Assembly: GCA_017469405.1 (NCBI GenBank)
Contig: JAFUGL010000021.1
Location: 1 to 42,244 of the forward strand
Direction: 5' to 3'
Length of the DNA: 42,244 bases
From: Lachnospiraceae bacterium
GTDB taxonomy: Bacteria; Bacillota; Clostridia; Lachnospirales; Lachnospiraceae
Part shown: positions 24,732-32,492 of the stretch, one piece after another
Position numbering within the stretch: position 1 is the stretch's first letter
Layout: every line of letters begins with the position of its first letter
Program-made: the position numbers and the translations under genes
The notes under the pieces: generated by a model
Told to the model about the DNA's origin: nothing
Database searches by the model: none
The model's input: only the letters and a program-made list of their open reading frames with translations

Positions 24732-24968
24732 TCAATTACAAAGCAAACTAATTATAGCGTTATATATGTGAAAAGTCAAAACAATAAGCAGTATCAAACC
24801 CCAATTCTGCTTGAAAACCTGCTTTATCCCATCCTGCGCAATCATCACTATAAGTCCAACACCTATAACAAAAACCGATATAATAAATACAAGCAACAGC
24901 TTGTTGCCAATCCCAAGTATATTCAGTCTTTTCAGTGTTTGATTTTTCTCTTTTCGTTTGTCGTTCAT
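24732..24968 (-). CDS. Small two-helix membrane protein
   Basis: A 78-residue protein with a basic N-terminus (MNDKRKEKNQTLKR) and two membrane helices (about 22-46 and 56-76). AAAGGGA is present upstream. Family not recognised. It is between the small HTH gene (16 bases upstream) and the polytopic membrane protein gene (25 bases downstream), so co-transcription is likely. An alternative frame over the same bases lacks membrane character or a good ribosome site. Confidence 0.55.
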   Translation of the reverse strand: MNDKRKEKNQTLKRLNILGIGNKLLLVFIISVFVIGVGLIVMIAQDGIKQVFKQNWGLILLIVLTFHIYNAIISLLCN

Positions 24969-24983
24969 ACAAAATCCCTTTTA

Positions 24984-25259
24984 TCATTTCTTATTTTTTA
25001 ACGCATCATAATAAGCCTTATACCTGTAAGCAGTTCGAACACTTATATTATTTATTTTTGCATTTTCAACAATCGTCATTCCTTTTTCATGAAGAATAGC
25101 AAAGTCATTATACGAAGCCATCCACTTATCATTATGTTTTTTTCTACCACTCATTTTTCGGTTTTTTAATTCTTCTATCTCAAGTTTTAACTGTTTATTT
25201 TCTTTCTCCAGTTCTTTTATCTTAAGAATTGCATCTTCGTAAGTTTCAATTTTCATCAT
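24984..25259 (-). CDS. Small coiled-coil helix-turn-helix protein
   Basis: A 91-residue protein. Residues 5-35 are a coiled coil (IKELEKENKQLKLEIEELKN), and residues 45-85 hold a homeodomain/resolvase-like helix-turn-helix ('MTIVENAKINNISVRTAYRY'). It looks like a free-standing recombinase-type DNA-binding unit or small regulator rather than a broken transposase, since start, stop and ribosome site (AGAGG) are all intact. It lies 14 bases after the Rpn-type nuclease gene, so the two are probably one transcript. Confidence 0.62.
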   Translation of the reverse strand: MMKIETYEDAILKIKELEKENKQLKLEIEELKNRKMSGRKKHNDKWMASYNDFAILHEKGMTIVENAKINNISVRTAYRYKAYYDALKNKK

Positions 25260-25273
25260 GGTTTCAACCTCTT

Positions 25274-26218
25274 TTAGTTGGCTGTCATCTCTGCCATTTT
25301 TTTTACTTCTTCTATTGGGAGTTTTGTTGCTCTGGAAATTTCCTCGTATGAATTTTTACCAATATCCAAAAAGGCTTTTGCTATTTCCTTAGCTCTTGCT
25401 TCAGCCGCTTTCCTTTTCATTTCTTCAGTAGCTCTACACATATTAACCGTCTCCTTTTCTTCATCAAACTTTAAATCCGAACCGGTAACATCTCTTATAA
25501 GTTCTGCTGTTTCTCTATCAATACTTTCATATACTTTATCATTTTCTAACACATTTTGCAATGTAACATCATCATTTGAATACTTTATATATTTTAACAC
25601 TTTAGCTAAAGAGGATTTAAACTTGTCAAATTCACAATCATTAATATTATATGGTGAAATAAGATTAATTTTATAATTAGGAACATATTTTAATATATTA
25701 ATATCTTTTGTCTCCATCATGGAATGTAAATCTTTCGGTCCATCCCATTCATCAGCTGACCAAAATACAACTATTGTGATTACAGGGACAAGCTTATCAT
25801 CCTTATAAAACCCACTAAGAAACTCTCCACTCGTAATGCCTTTATTGTGTGATTTATCTCTTCTATGTTTTTTTGCATTAAATAAAACCTGTTTAGTATA
25901 CTGTTCTGCATCATACAACATATCTTTAACCGGCATAGCATAATGAATTTCAGATTGATTTTCTATACCTAAAATCAGATAATTCACCTTATTATCCGTC
26001 ATGGTGCATGCACCTTTTAATATATCTCGATATTTCTGAATTATATCTGATGTATTATTTCTTTCACCATATGGAAATACAATTTCAGATGTATCCATTT
26101 CATGTAAATCATCCGGTTTAATAATTTGTTCTCCATTATAAATGTAATAATTGATAATATCTGCAAATCTCTTATTATCGCTTAAATACTCATGTGTTCT
26201 TGCATCTACCTTTCCCAT
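25274..26218 (-). CDS. Rpn-family PD-(D/E)XK nuclease-like protein
   Basis: I start at the ATG at 26218 with AAGGGA upstream. The 314-residue protein has the profile of the recombination-promoting nuclease/'putative transposase' family: an N-terminal 'NKRFADIINYYIYNGEQII' segment, a central 'VNYLILGIENQSEIHYAMPV' core, which includes the E-x-Q motif of the family (IENQ), and 'VPVITIVVFW'. The C-terminal tail is helical with a Glu/Lys/Ala-rich stretch and 'SYEEISRATKLPIEEVKKMA', an HTH-like end common in this family. Such proteins cut DNA and are often variable and of unclear role (RecA-independent transfer, phage defence). Confidence 0.8.
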   Translation of the reverse strand: MGKVDARTHEYLSDNKRFADIINYYIYNGEQIIKPDDLHEMDTSEIVFPYGERNNTSDIIQKYRDILKGACTMTDNKVNYLILGIENQSEIHYAMPVKDMLYDAEQYTKQVLFNAKKHRRDKSHNKGITSGEFLSGFYKDDKLVPVITIVVFWSADEWDGPKDLHSMMETKDINILKYVPNYKINLISPYNINDCEFDKFKSSLAKVLKYIKYSNDDVTLQNVLENDKVYESIDRETAELIRDVTGSDLKFDEEKETVNMCRATEEMKRKAAEARAKEIAKAFLDIGKNSYEEISRATKLPIEEVKKMAEMTAN

Positions 26219-26251
26219 AAATATCACATCCCTTTTATTTATTTGCCACAT

Positions 26252-26298
26252 TGATATTGTCAGTATTATATCAATCATTCTTTAGTTTGTCAATATCA
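26252..26298 (-). promoter_or_regulatory. Consensus promoter of Rpn gene with flanking inverted repeat
   Basis: Minus strand TTGACA (26293-26288), exactly 17 bases, TATAAT (26270-26265): a perfect sigma-A promoter. TGATATTG (26252-26259) and CAATATCA (26291-26298) form an inverted repeat around the -10 and overlapping the -35, a plausible operator. Tight repression would fit a potentially harmful nuclease. Confidence 0.65.
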
Positions 26299-26313
26299 TT
26301 CTGTCACTATCTA

Positions 26314-26352
26314 TTGAGTAGGGACGATGAAAACGCACCCTACTCGTGTGCG
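26314..26352. repeat. Hairpin in the intergenic gap before the Rpn promoter
   Basis: GAGTAGGG pairs with CCCTACTC around a loop of about 20 bases. It is followed by unassigned sequence up to the terminator at 26409. No coding sequence is seen in 26300-26405. Confidence 0.4.
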
Positions 26353-26408
26353 AGCCGCCGGTCAGCTTTAGCTAACATATTCCTTTCAGTGGCCTGTGCA
26401 TAATAAAA

Positions 26409-26436
26409 AAATGCTCCGCATTTTTGCGAAGCATTT
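26409..26436 (-). terminator. Terminator of the zinc metallopeptidase gene
   Basis: AAATGCTCCGC pairs with GCGAAGCATTT with one mismatch. On the minus strand TTTTTTTATTA follows. It begins about 20 bases after the gene's stop codon. Confidence 0.85.
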
Positions 26437-26454
26437 ACTATAAATCATTTATTC

Positions 26455-27138
26455 CTAATTTCTCCTGCTGCTGTTTACAATCATAATAAGTCTTAACAAC
26501 TGAAGTATAGTCGAGAACAGTGCTGCCACATAAGTAAGTGCCGCGGCCATAAGAACCTTTTTAGAACCTGAAAGTTCTTCACCGGCAAGCATGTTGCTTT
26601 GATCAAGTATCTTGATTGCCCTGTGGGATGCGTCAAACTCAACAGGAAGTGTAATAAGCTGGAAAAATACAACTGCTACGAACATCCATACGCCAACCTG
26701 CGCGAGTCCGAAAGAACCCATAGCAAGTCCTGCTATAAGGATAGGCCATGAAAGCTTTGAACCGATATTGGCAATCGGAACTGAAAGTGATCTTAATTTA
26801 AGTGGTCCGTATCCTACCTGGTGCTGTATAGCATGTCCGCATTCATGTGCTGCAACACCGATTGCTGCAACAGAAGTCTGGTTATATACACTGTCAGAAA
26901 GTCTTAAAACCTTTTCACTCGGCGAGTAATGGTCTGTTAGATTACCGCTTATTCGTTCAATACGCACATCATATATGCCTGCACCATGAAGTATGGTCTC
27001 TGCTGCCTGCTGGGAAGTAATCCCACGACTGTTTCTGACCGTGCTGTACTTTTTAAATCTTGCATTGACATTCCACGATGCAATCATACTTATGACCGCA
27101 CCAATGATTACCAAAATATACGTAAAATCCATATACAT
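26455..27138 (-). CDS. Membrane zinc metallopeptidase, YugP-like
   Basis: Neutral zinc peptidase of the COG2738/YugP family, 227 residues. A short N-terminal helix (5-22) is followed by a cytoplasmic part with 'SLSDSVYN'-like sequence and the active site HECGH ('VAAHECGHAIQHQ', about 95-107) of HEXXH type. Two to three helices follow (about 135-180 and 205-222), with the third-ligand region 'PVEFDASHRAI' near 158-168. Length and layout match the family closely. AGGTG lies seven bases before the first ATG; an internal ATG two codons later is possible. Confidence 0.92.
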   Translation of the reverse strand: MYMDFTYILVIIGAVISMIASWNVNARFKKYSTVRNSRGITSQQAAETILHGAGIYDVRIERISGNLTDHYSPSEKVLRLSDSVYNQTSVAAIGVAAHECGHAIQHQVGYGPLKLRSLSVPIANIGSKLSWPILIAGLAMGSFGLAQVGVWMFVAVVFFQLITLPVEFDASHRAIKILDQSNMLAGEELSGSKKVLMAAALTYVAALFSTILQLLRLIMIVNSSRRN

Positions 27139-27179
27139 TTTTGTTCACCTCATACTGTTATAATATTGATTTAAAGTAT

Positions 27180-27208
27180 ATTGTACAGTATTTAACCAAA
27201 TCTTTCAA
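27180..27208 (-). promoter_or_regulatory. Candidate promoter of the zinc metallopeptidase gene
   Basis: Minus strand TTGAAA (27208-27203), 17 bases, TACAAT (27185-27180), about 40 bases before the start codon and after the stop of the Cys-rich gene. Confidence 0.6.
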
Positions 27209-27225
27209 TTTAAAAATCTTTCAAC

Positions 27226-27420
27226 TCACCTGTAATCCATCGACACATCCATAAAGCTTCTTTTTCCTTCGATGTAATCTGCATAAGCAAGCTCAGGGTC
27301 TTTACCGTGAAACACCTGACATATACCACACATATCACAGTCTGCGATACATGGATACATCTCTTTTATACATTGTGCTCTCTCTTTCGGTGTTGAATTT
27401 TCTATCTCCGGTGGCCTCAT
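27226..27420 (-). CDS. Small Cys-rich protein, paralogue B
   Basis: A 64-residue protein with four or five cysteines in the middle (C.....YPCIADCDMCGIC), flanked by 'TPKERAQCI' and a C-terminal 'YADYIEGKRSFMDVSMDYR'. It is clearly related to the next gene upstream: both have KER...C.CD.C..C...Y..YI.G..-.D..M.Y(R/K). The cysteine set suggests a metal (zinc or iron-sulfur) site. AAGGAG lies upstream. I recall similar miniproteins in clostridia with unreliable names; no function is assigned. Confidence 0.7.
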   Translation of the reverse strand: MRPPEIENSTPKERAQCIKEMYPCIADCDMCGICQVFHGKDPELAYADYIEGKRSFMDVSMDYR

Positions 27421-27441
27421 ATCAAATCTCCTTTTGCATTA

Positions 27442-27660
27442 TTAATGCACCATACCGGTATTGCTTTTGTAGTTCATATTTAAATCCCTAAGCTCTACCT
27501 CTCCGTTTATATAAGGCTCATAAAATGCATCTATGCTTCCGCCACCTAAGTTATCACAGCCATTGCAAAAATCACAGGCTCCGCCACAGCCGTTCAAACC
27601 CTCCTGAACAATTTTCATTCGTTCTTCTTTAGTAGTATCCTTAATTAAAAGACTCTTCAT
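27442..27660 (-). CDS. Small Cys-rich protein, paralogue A
   Basis: A 72-residue protein with 'GCGGACDFCNGCD' in the middle (four cysteines), a preceding 'TTKEERMKIVQEGL' helix and a following 'FYEPYINGEVELRDLNMNYK'. The layout matches paralogue B, 21 bases downstream, so the two arose by duplication and are probably co-transcribed and perhaps act as a pair. A GGGGTG ribosome site is present. A metal-binding role is inferred from the cysteine spacing only. Confidence 0.7.
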   Translation of the reverse strand: MKSLLIKDTTKEERMKIVQEGLNGCGGACDFCNGCDNLGGGSIDAFYEPYINGEVELRDLNMNYKSNTGMVH

Positions 27661-27745
27661 TTTATCACCCCGCTATATCCTGTATATTATCACATCATCC
27701 ATAAAAATCATAGAAATGTGACCTACATTTTTTCATCTCACCGAA

Positions 27746-28729
27746 CTACTCCTGCTGGGTTAATTCATCATAATATCTTACAAGATCCTTTCGATTATCT
27801 TTGGTGTATGAAATTGCTGTACGAGGATGCTGGTTAAGTATACCTGTCAAAAGGTACTGCATATCATATCCCCAAACTACACCCGATTCGCGAAGCGGTA
27901 TCATATATTTTTCTATAAATTTTATAACAGGATAGATAGAATATTTAGGATTTTTAAGACATCCTATAAGATTTTCTATCGAGCAGTTACCTGCTCCACG
28001 TCCCATTCCGTTATATGTTCCATCCAAAAAGTCCACGCCGTCTCCACAGGCTTCAAGTGTGTTAGCAAATGCAAGCTGCTGATTGTTATGTGCATGCATT
28101 CCTATCTGCTTATTGTATTTCTCACCGTATTCAAGATATAAATCCGCAATACGTGCTATCTGCTCCGGATAAAGGGCGCCAAAGCTATCTACAATATATA
28201 TAACATCTACAGATGATTTTCCAAGCATCTCAAGTGCTACCTTTACATCAGACTCCTGAGCAGTCGAAATAGCCATTATGTTACAGCTTACCTCGTAGCC
28301 CTTCTTTTTGGCATCCTCAATTATATCGATTGCACCCGGCATCTGATGTACATATGTAGCTACACGAACCAGATCTACAGGGCTGTTGGCTCTGTCTTTT
28401 ATATCGGTCTTGTAGTCACATCTACCTACATCCGCCATTACTGCAAGCTTTATCTTCTTTTCGCTGTTTTCTCCTATTACGCGAAGAATATCCTCATCAT
28501 CACAGAACTTCCATGTTCCGAATTCATCTGTTGAAAATATCTCTTTAGACGCCTTATAGCCAAGCTCCATATAGTCAACACCTGCTTTGATATTGGTCTC
28601 ATAAAGTGCCTTTACAAATTCATCTGTAAAATAAAAATTATTAACAAGTCCGCCATCACGAAGTGTTGCGTCAAGAACACGAATGCTCTCCCTTACGCCC
28701 ATAAATTCCGATAACTTTTTTTCTTTCAT
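27746..28729 (-). CDS. DRE-TIM aldolase (HMG-CoA lyase-like / 4-hydroxy-2-oxovalerate aldolase-like)
   Basis: A 327-residue TIM-barrel metallo-lyase. Signature parts are DATLRDGG near 20-27 (the DRE-like motif with metal-binding Asp), 'GVDYMELGYK' near 50-59, and the HxH metal motif 'GMHAHNNQQLAFAN' near 200-213, followed by 'VDFLDGTYNGMGRGAGN'. These fit the 4-hydroxy-2-oxovalerate aldolase/HMGL-like group. The substrate is unclear: no aldehyde dehydrogenase partner is nearby, and related proteins sit in sugar or polysaccharide loci. AAAGG supports the start. Confidence 0.82.
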   Translation of the reverse strand: MKEKKLSEFMGVRESIRVLDATLRDGGLVNNFYFTDEFVKALYETNIKAGVDYMELGYKASKEIFSTDEFGTWKFCDDEDILRVIGENSEKKIKLAVMADVGRCDYKTDIKDRANSPVDLVRVATYVHQMPGAIDIIEDAKKKGYEVSCNIMAISTAQESDVKVALEMLGKSSVDVIYIVDSFGALYPEQIARIADLYLEYGEKYNKQIGMHAHNNQQLAFANTLEACGDGVDFLDGTYNGMGRGAGNCSIENLIGCLKNPKYSIYPVIKFIEKYMIPLRESGVVWGYDMQYLLTGILNQHPRTAISYTKDNRKDLVRYYDELTQQE

Positions 28730-28827
28730 ATTATTAACCTTTCATATTCGATTTATTTCACTTTAAATTGATAAAGTCTACAAAAGATAAAATAACATTA
28801 ATCTGATTTAATTGCAAGCAATATTGT

Positions 28828-29598
28828 CTATAACCGTTTTTTATTAAACACAATTATTCCTGCCACAAAAAATACCACGCTTACAATCAATGTAACTATA
28901 ACCGCCACAGTATAATCCGAAATCTTGGAGGCTCCTGTTGTAAGGCTGTATCCTGTAGTCAGCATAGTTTCCATATATTTATCAACCTTCGGTATCATAC
29001 TGATAAGATATATCGCAAAGACCACTCCGCCTGTTCCAAGCAGCACACCGCTTCCGTTTTTTAAAATTGTCGAAGAAAGCACCATAATCATAATGACCCA
29101 TATACCGAAAAACCACCAGCAAAACGAGGAAAAAAGCAGATTATCAGCTATCGAATTGTCCCAGTAAAAATCATTATATACATAGGTTATTCCAAAACAC
29201 ATCCAAAAGCATACAGTCCAAAGCAAAACCAAAACAACGGTTTTAGCTATTACCACGTTGTGCCTTTTTAGTCCCTTTGTTAGTGATAAAACCAAGGTTC
29301 CGGATTGATATTCCTTTGTAAATATACTGCTTTCCAACAGTACAAATGCTATAAGTCCCATAGGAATATTTTTGAAAAACTGCTCCCAGGACATAAGGGC
29401 ATCAACTGTTATTTTTCCTACCTGTATGCCGCTTTCAGCCAGACTATCGGACATTTTTTCAAAAAGCCACGGAGTAAGCTTGGCTATCGCAGGGTTCATT
29501 ATTCCAAATATTATAAATATTATTCCGAGAACCAGCACCTTATTGCTGCGAAGCTGATCCATTATTTCTTTTTTGGTAAATGCATATAGAGATTTCAT
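28828..29598 (-). CDS. ABC-2 type transporter permease
   Basis: A 256-residue membrane subunit with six helices, starting 'YAFTKKEIMDQLRSNKVLVL' (first helix 20-40), then 'SSIFTKEYQSGTLVLSLTKG' (the conserved cytoplasmic E-x-x-x-G-T motif), and further helices near 115-135, 160-180, 190-210 and 230-250. It starts in a TGATG overlap with the ATPase gene, so they are coupled. It is the last gene of the MerR-controlled operon. Export of a toxic compound is plausible; the substrate is unknown. Confidence 0.85.
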   Translation of the reverse strand: MKSLYAFTKKEIMDQLRSNKVLVLGIIFIIFGIMNPAIAKLTPWLFEKMSDSLAESGIQVGKITVDALMSWEQFFKNIPMGLIAFVLLESSIFTKEYQSGTLVLSLTKGLKRHNVVIAKTVVLVLLWTVCFWMCFGITYVYNDFYWDNSIADNLLFSSFCWWFFGIWVIMIMVLSSTILKNGSGVLLGTGGVVFAIYLISMIPKVDKYMETMLTTGYSLTTGASKISDYTVAVIVTLIVSVVFFVAGIIVFNKKRL

Positions 29599-30503
29599 CA
29601 GCCGACCACCTCCAAAAACAGATTTTCAAGAGAAGGTTCAAGCCTCTCAACCTTTATAACCGGAAGTTTTTTCTCCGATATATATCCAAGCACTTTATAT
29701 AAGCTTATGTCCGCTTCCTTAAATGTAAGCACCCTACCGGACATATTGTCTGCTCTCTTAAGTTCTTCAAATTCCTTAAGCAGTACTTTAATTGCTTCGT
29801 CATTTTCTGCTTCAATTATATATTCATCCGAACGGTATTTACCTTTTATATCATCAAGCTTTCCGGAAAGCTTGATACTTCCTCCGTCCAAAAATGCAAT
29901 ATCCGTACATATACGCTCTACATCAGCAAGGATATGTGTGGAAAAAAGCACGGTGGTTCTGTCCTTTACCGAAAGAAGTATATCAAGTATTTCCTTTCTT
30001 CCCAAAGGATCAAGCGCAGAGGTCGGTTCATCACAGATTAAAAGCTTCGGCTCGCCCAAAAGTGCCTGTGCTATACCAAGCCTTTGCTTCATACCTCTTG
30101 AATACCCCTTTATGCGGTGCTTTTCCTTATCAAGTCCGACAGCACTTAAGAGCTCGTTACTTCTTTCTTTTATAGTCTTCTTATCAAGACCTGTTATCTC
30201 TCCGCAGAAGTTAAGGTATTCTCTCGCATTCATAAACGAATAAAATTCAGGTACATCCGGAAGATAGCCTATATATTTATTGGTTTTTGTCTGACCGTAA
30301 ACAACAGTTTCGTCAGCAACCTGTATCTTTCCCTCATCTGCTTTGATAAGGCCTAAGATATGCTTCATAGTTGTAGTCTTACCGGCTCCGTTTTTGCCAA
30401 TAAAGCCAAATATACTATGCTCCGGTACCTTAAGTGTAACACCCTTAAGTACCTCCTTATCGCCAAACCTTTTATGAAGATTTTCAATACTTAATACTTC
30501 CAA
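29598..30503 (-). CDS. ABC transporter ATP-binding protein
   Basis: ATPase subunit of the MerR-linked ABC exporter. I start it at TTG (30503), nine bases after AAGGAGG; the ATG-led frame upstream overlaps the preceding gene and has no ribosome site. In the 301-residue product Walker A is GKNGAGKTT (near 37-45), the signature is 'YSRGMKQRLGIAQAL' and Walker B is LLICDEP with the D-loop SALDPLG. 'FSTHILADVERICTDIAFL' closes the nucleotide-binding domain. The C-terminal 70 residues are typical of drug/peptide exporters. The stop overlaps the permease start. Confidence 0.9.
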   Translation of the reverse strand: MEVLSIENLHKRFGDKEVLKGVTLKVPEHSIFGFIGKNGAGKTTTMKHILGLIKADEGKIQVADETVVYGQTKTNKYIGYLPDVPEFYSFMNAREYLNFCGEITGLDKKTIKERSNELLSAVGLDKEKHRIKGYSRGMKQRLGIAQALLGEPKLLICDEPTSALDPLGRKEILDILLSVKDRTTVLFSTHILADVERICTDIAFLDGGSIKLSGKLDDIKGKYRSDEYIIEAENDEAIKVLLKEFEELKRADNMSGRVLTFKEADISLYKVLGYISEKKLPVIKVERLEPSLENLFLEVVG

Positions 30504-30504
30504 A

Positions 30505-30708
30505 TTATTCGTCCTCCTTACCAAGAACAAAATAAAGTATAGGTCCTATAAATTCCATGCCTATTATCGTAACAATTACCCAAAGCAGACGACTTCCTCT
30601 TTTATAATTCTCATGTGTAAAGATATGATGCAGTGTTACTACAAGTAAAATTATCTCAACGATTACAAGCGGTATTATAAACGGTAAATATTCTCTTATT
30701 TTATCCAT
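30505..30708 (-). CDS. Small PLDc_N-type membrane protein
   Basis: A 67-residue protein with two helices (about 8-28 and 40-60) and the motif 'RGSRLLWVIVTIIGMEFIGP' followed by ILYFVLGK, as in the phospholipase-D-nuclease N-terminal (PLDc_N) domain. That domain also occurs alone beside ABC exporters and their regulators. I start at the ATG at 30708, behind AGGAG. The start overlaps the MerR gene end by eight bases, and the gene ends two bases before the ATPase start, so the operon is tightly packed. It may be an accessory membrane subunit. Confidence 0.8.
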   Translation of the reverse strand: MDKIREYLPFIIPLVIVEIILLVVTLHHIFTHENYKRGSRLLWVIVTIIGMEFIGPILYFVLGKEDE

Positions 30709-31435
30709 ATATTTTCTCCTCCATTCCATAGGTTTCAACACAGTAACCCTTATGTCCGCAGCAGCTGCAGGTAAGCTTTCTAAGTCTTGGCGTATGTGAT
30801 GCAAAAAAGCCTTCGACATGCTTTGCCTTAAATACATTATGACATTCCGGACATATGTAGGCAACCTTATCAAAATAATACTTACTGAACCAAAATGCTC
30901 CGACCATTACTACAGGCACAAATACCAAAAAAGGTATCCAAATTCCCTTTACAATCCAAAGTGCTATAAGCCCCACCTCAACCAAATCAAGAGGTATGCC
31001 AACGACCATCATCATTTTGTGCAGCTTACGAAGCTTCTTTCTGTTCTCCATAATGTATGCTATGTCGCCGATGGATTCAACCGAATATTTATCAAGCCCC
31101 TTAAGCTCCTTTTTTATCTGTTCAACCTTGTCTAACATCTCCTGTTTTTCCGAAAGCTCATCACGTAACACCTTTTCCTGTTCTTCAAGCAAAACAGATA
31201 TTACATTTTCAGTATTATCCTCCGCCAAAAGTTCACCTATTCCTTTAATCGGAATTCCGACATCACGAAGGAAGCAGATAATCTTAAGCTTTTTTAAATC
31301 CTCTTCCGAATAAAGTCTTCTTTTCCCCTCACTTAATTCACTCGGAACAAGTATCCCTCTTGAATCATAATACTGAACGGTTCTTACAGTAACATTACAG
31401 AGCTTAGCCATCTCTCCGGTTGTGTATTTTGACAC
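30701..31435 (-). CDS. MerR-family regulator with two membrane helices and zinc ribbon
   Basis: A 244-residue regulator starting at GTG (31435), eight bases after AGGAGGTG. Residues 1-70 form the MerR winged helix ('TTGEMAKLCNVTVRTVQYYD', then 'GILVPSE..EGKRRLYS'), and 80-130 the dimer coil. Two membrane helices follow (about 140-190) and a C-terminal zinc ribbon (CPEC..., then CSCCGHKGYC, about 195-235). Fusion of MerR to membrane and zinc-ribbon parts suggests a sensor held at the membrane, reacting to envelope stress, drugs or metal. The promoter upstream has the MerR-type long spacer, so the operon is likely autoregulated. Confidence 0.85.
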   Translation of the reverse strand: MSKYTTGEMAKLCNVTVRTVQYYDSRGILVPSELSEGKRRLYSEEDLKKLKIICFLRDVGIPIKGIGELLAEDNTENVISVLLEEQEKVLRDELSEKQEMLDKVEQIKKELKGLDKYSVESIGDIAYIMENRKKLRKLHKMMMVVGIPLDLVEVGLIALWIVKGIWIPFLVFVPVVMVGAFWFSKYYFDKVAYICPECHNVFKAKHVEGFFASHTPRLRKLTCSCCGHKGYCVETYGMEEKIYG

Positions 31436-31459
31436 AGCAATTCACCTCCTATGAGTCGG

Positions 31460-31490
31460 ATATTACAATATTACGCTACGTAACAAGCAA
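31460..31490 (-). promoter_or_regulatory. MerR-type promoter and operator
   Basis: Minus strand TTGCTT (31490-31485), a 19-base spacer, TAATAT (31465-31460). The spacer contains the palindrome TTACGCTACGTAA (31471-31483). A 19-base spacer with a dyad between -35 and -10 is the hallmark of promoters that MerR proteins activate by twisting DNA. It drives the MerR, PLDc_N, ATPase and permease genes. Confidence 0.75.
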
Positions 31491-31546
31491 GTCTTTTTTG
31501 AAAAAATCTATTATTTTTTTTAATTTTTATCTATTTATAATCAGAA

Positions 31547-31587
31547 AAGTTGTCACAACAATCGTCACACGATTATTATGACAACTT
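31547..31587 (-). terminator. Terminator of the DUF4230 gene
   Basis: AAGTTGTCA pairs with TGACAACTT, and the stem continues inward through ACAATCGT/ACGATTAT to a tiny loop. On the minus strand TTTTCTGATT follows. It lies about 45 bases after the gene's stop. Confidence 0.75.
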
Positions 31588-31634
31588 ATTATTAATCTAA
31601 AATCCTAAGAAGAAAATAAAGGCATTAACCAAAA

Positions 31635-32297
31635 TTATTGTGTCTCAGATTCAATGAAATTGATCTCAAGTTCTCTTTCACCTATGGATTCCGAAAGAAT
31701 TCCCTCAATAACTTCCTTGGTCTGCTCATCTGCCTTATCCATAAGTTCATATACCTGAACCTTACCTGCTACATCCTCCTCCGCAGCCGATATAGCTTCC
31801 TTTACATCATACTTATCACTCCAGTTAAACAGTGAATGCATCTCATCATAAAACTCTATAGAGTCATTATATACCTGCACAGAAAGAATCTTTGCATGCG
31901 GTATATTTACAATAACCTTATCTTTGGTTACCTCAATCTCCATCTCTGCCAAATCCACGCCGGCCTTTACACTTGCACTGTAAATCATATTAAATCCTGT
32001 CTGAGTGATAAATGGAATTTTTCCCTCTGAATATACTATAAGTCCGGTATATTCCAGTTCCGCAGTAGCAAGCTCACTTATGTTTTCAAGCTTTGCACTG
32101 ACAAAGGCTGTATCGATATCTGCTTTCTTTGGTGAATGAAGCTTAGCGGAAATGTTATAGGTAATTATTACAGCTATTACAAGTATAAGCAGCATCCATG
32201 CTTTATTGACGGTATTTTTCATTTTCTCTGAGCTGTTATTTTTCTTGAACTTTTTTTCAAGCTCTTCTATCAACTCTTTTTTGTCTTTATCTGTCAT
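31635..32297 (-). CDS. DUF4230-family membrane-anchored protein
   Basis: A 220-residue protein with a charged cytoplasmic N-terminus (1-30), one helix (about 32-50) and an extracytoplasmic domain. 'LENISELATAELEYTGLIVY' near 70-89 and the later alternating strands with 'VIVNIPHAKIL' match DUF4230. Function is unknown in the family. GGGAG precedes the start. Transcribed alone, with its own terminator. Confidence 0.8.
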   Translation of the reverse strand: MTDKDKKELIEELEKKFKKNNSSEKMKNTVNKAWMLLILVIAVIITYNISAKLHSPKKADIDTAFVSAKLENISELATAELEYTGLIVYSEGKIPFITQTGFNMIYSASVKAGVDLAEMEIEVTKDKVIVNIPHAKILSVQVYNDSIEFYDEMHSLFNWSDKYDVKEAISAAEEDVAGKVQVYELMDKADEQTKEVIEGILSESIGERELEINFIESETQ

Positions 32298-32424
32298 ACC
32301 TTATTTCTCCCATTTTTTAATATTATTATATCTTTCTTACCATAAATCAAAAGATTTATCTACACTGTTTAAACATACTTTTATTATTATAACACATGGC
32401 ATAAGCTATGGTAAACATAAATAA

Positions 32425-32465
32425 AAAGCTATGGCAACATTTTCATCAATGTCTGCCACAGCTTT
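32425..32465 (-). terminator. Terminator of the lipoprotein gene
   Basis: AAAGCTATGGCA pairs with TGCCACAGCTTT with one mismatch. On the minus strand TTTTTATTTA follows. It begins about 28 bases after the stop codon. Confidence 0.85.
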
Positions 32466-32492
32466 CATATTTTTTAACTGATAATCAGTTTT

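Noticed and set aside
24760-24987. 75-residue minus-strand frame
   Set aside because: Overlaps the two-helix membrane protein in another frame and has no membrane or domain character.
29707-30243. 178-residue Ser-rich plus-strand frame
   Set aside because: Antisense shadow of the ABC ATPase gene, whose Walker and signature motifs make it the true frame.
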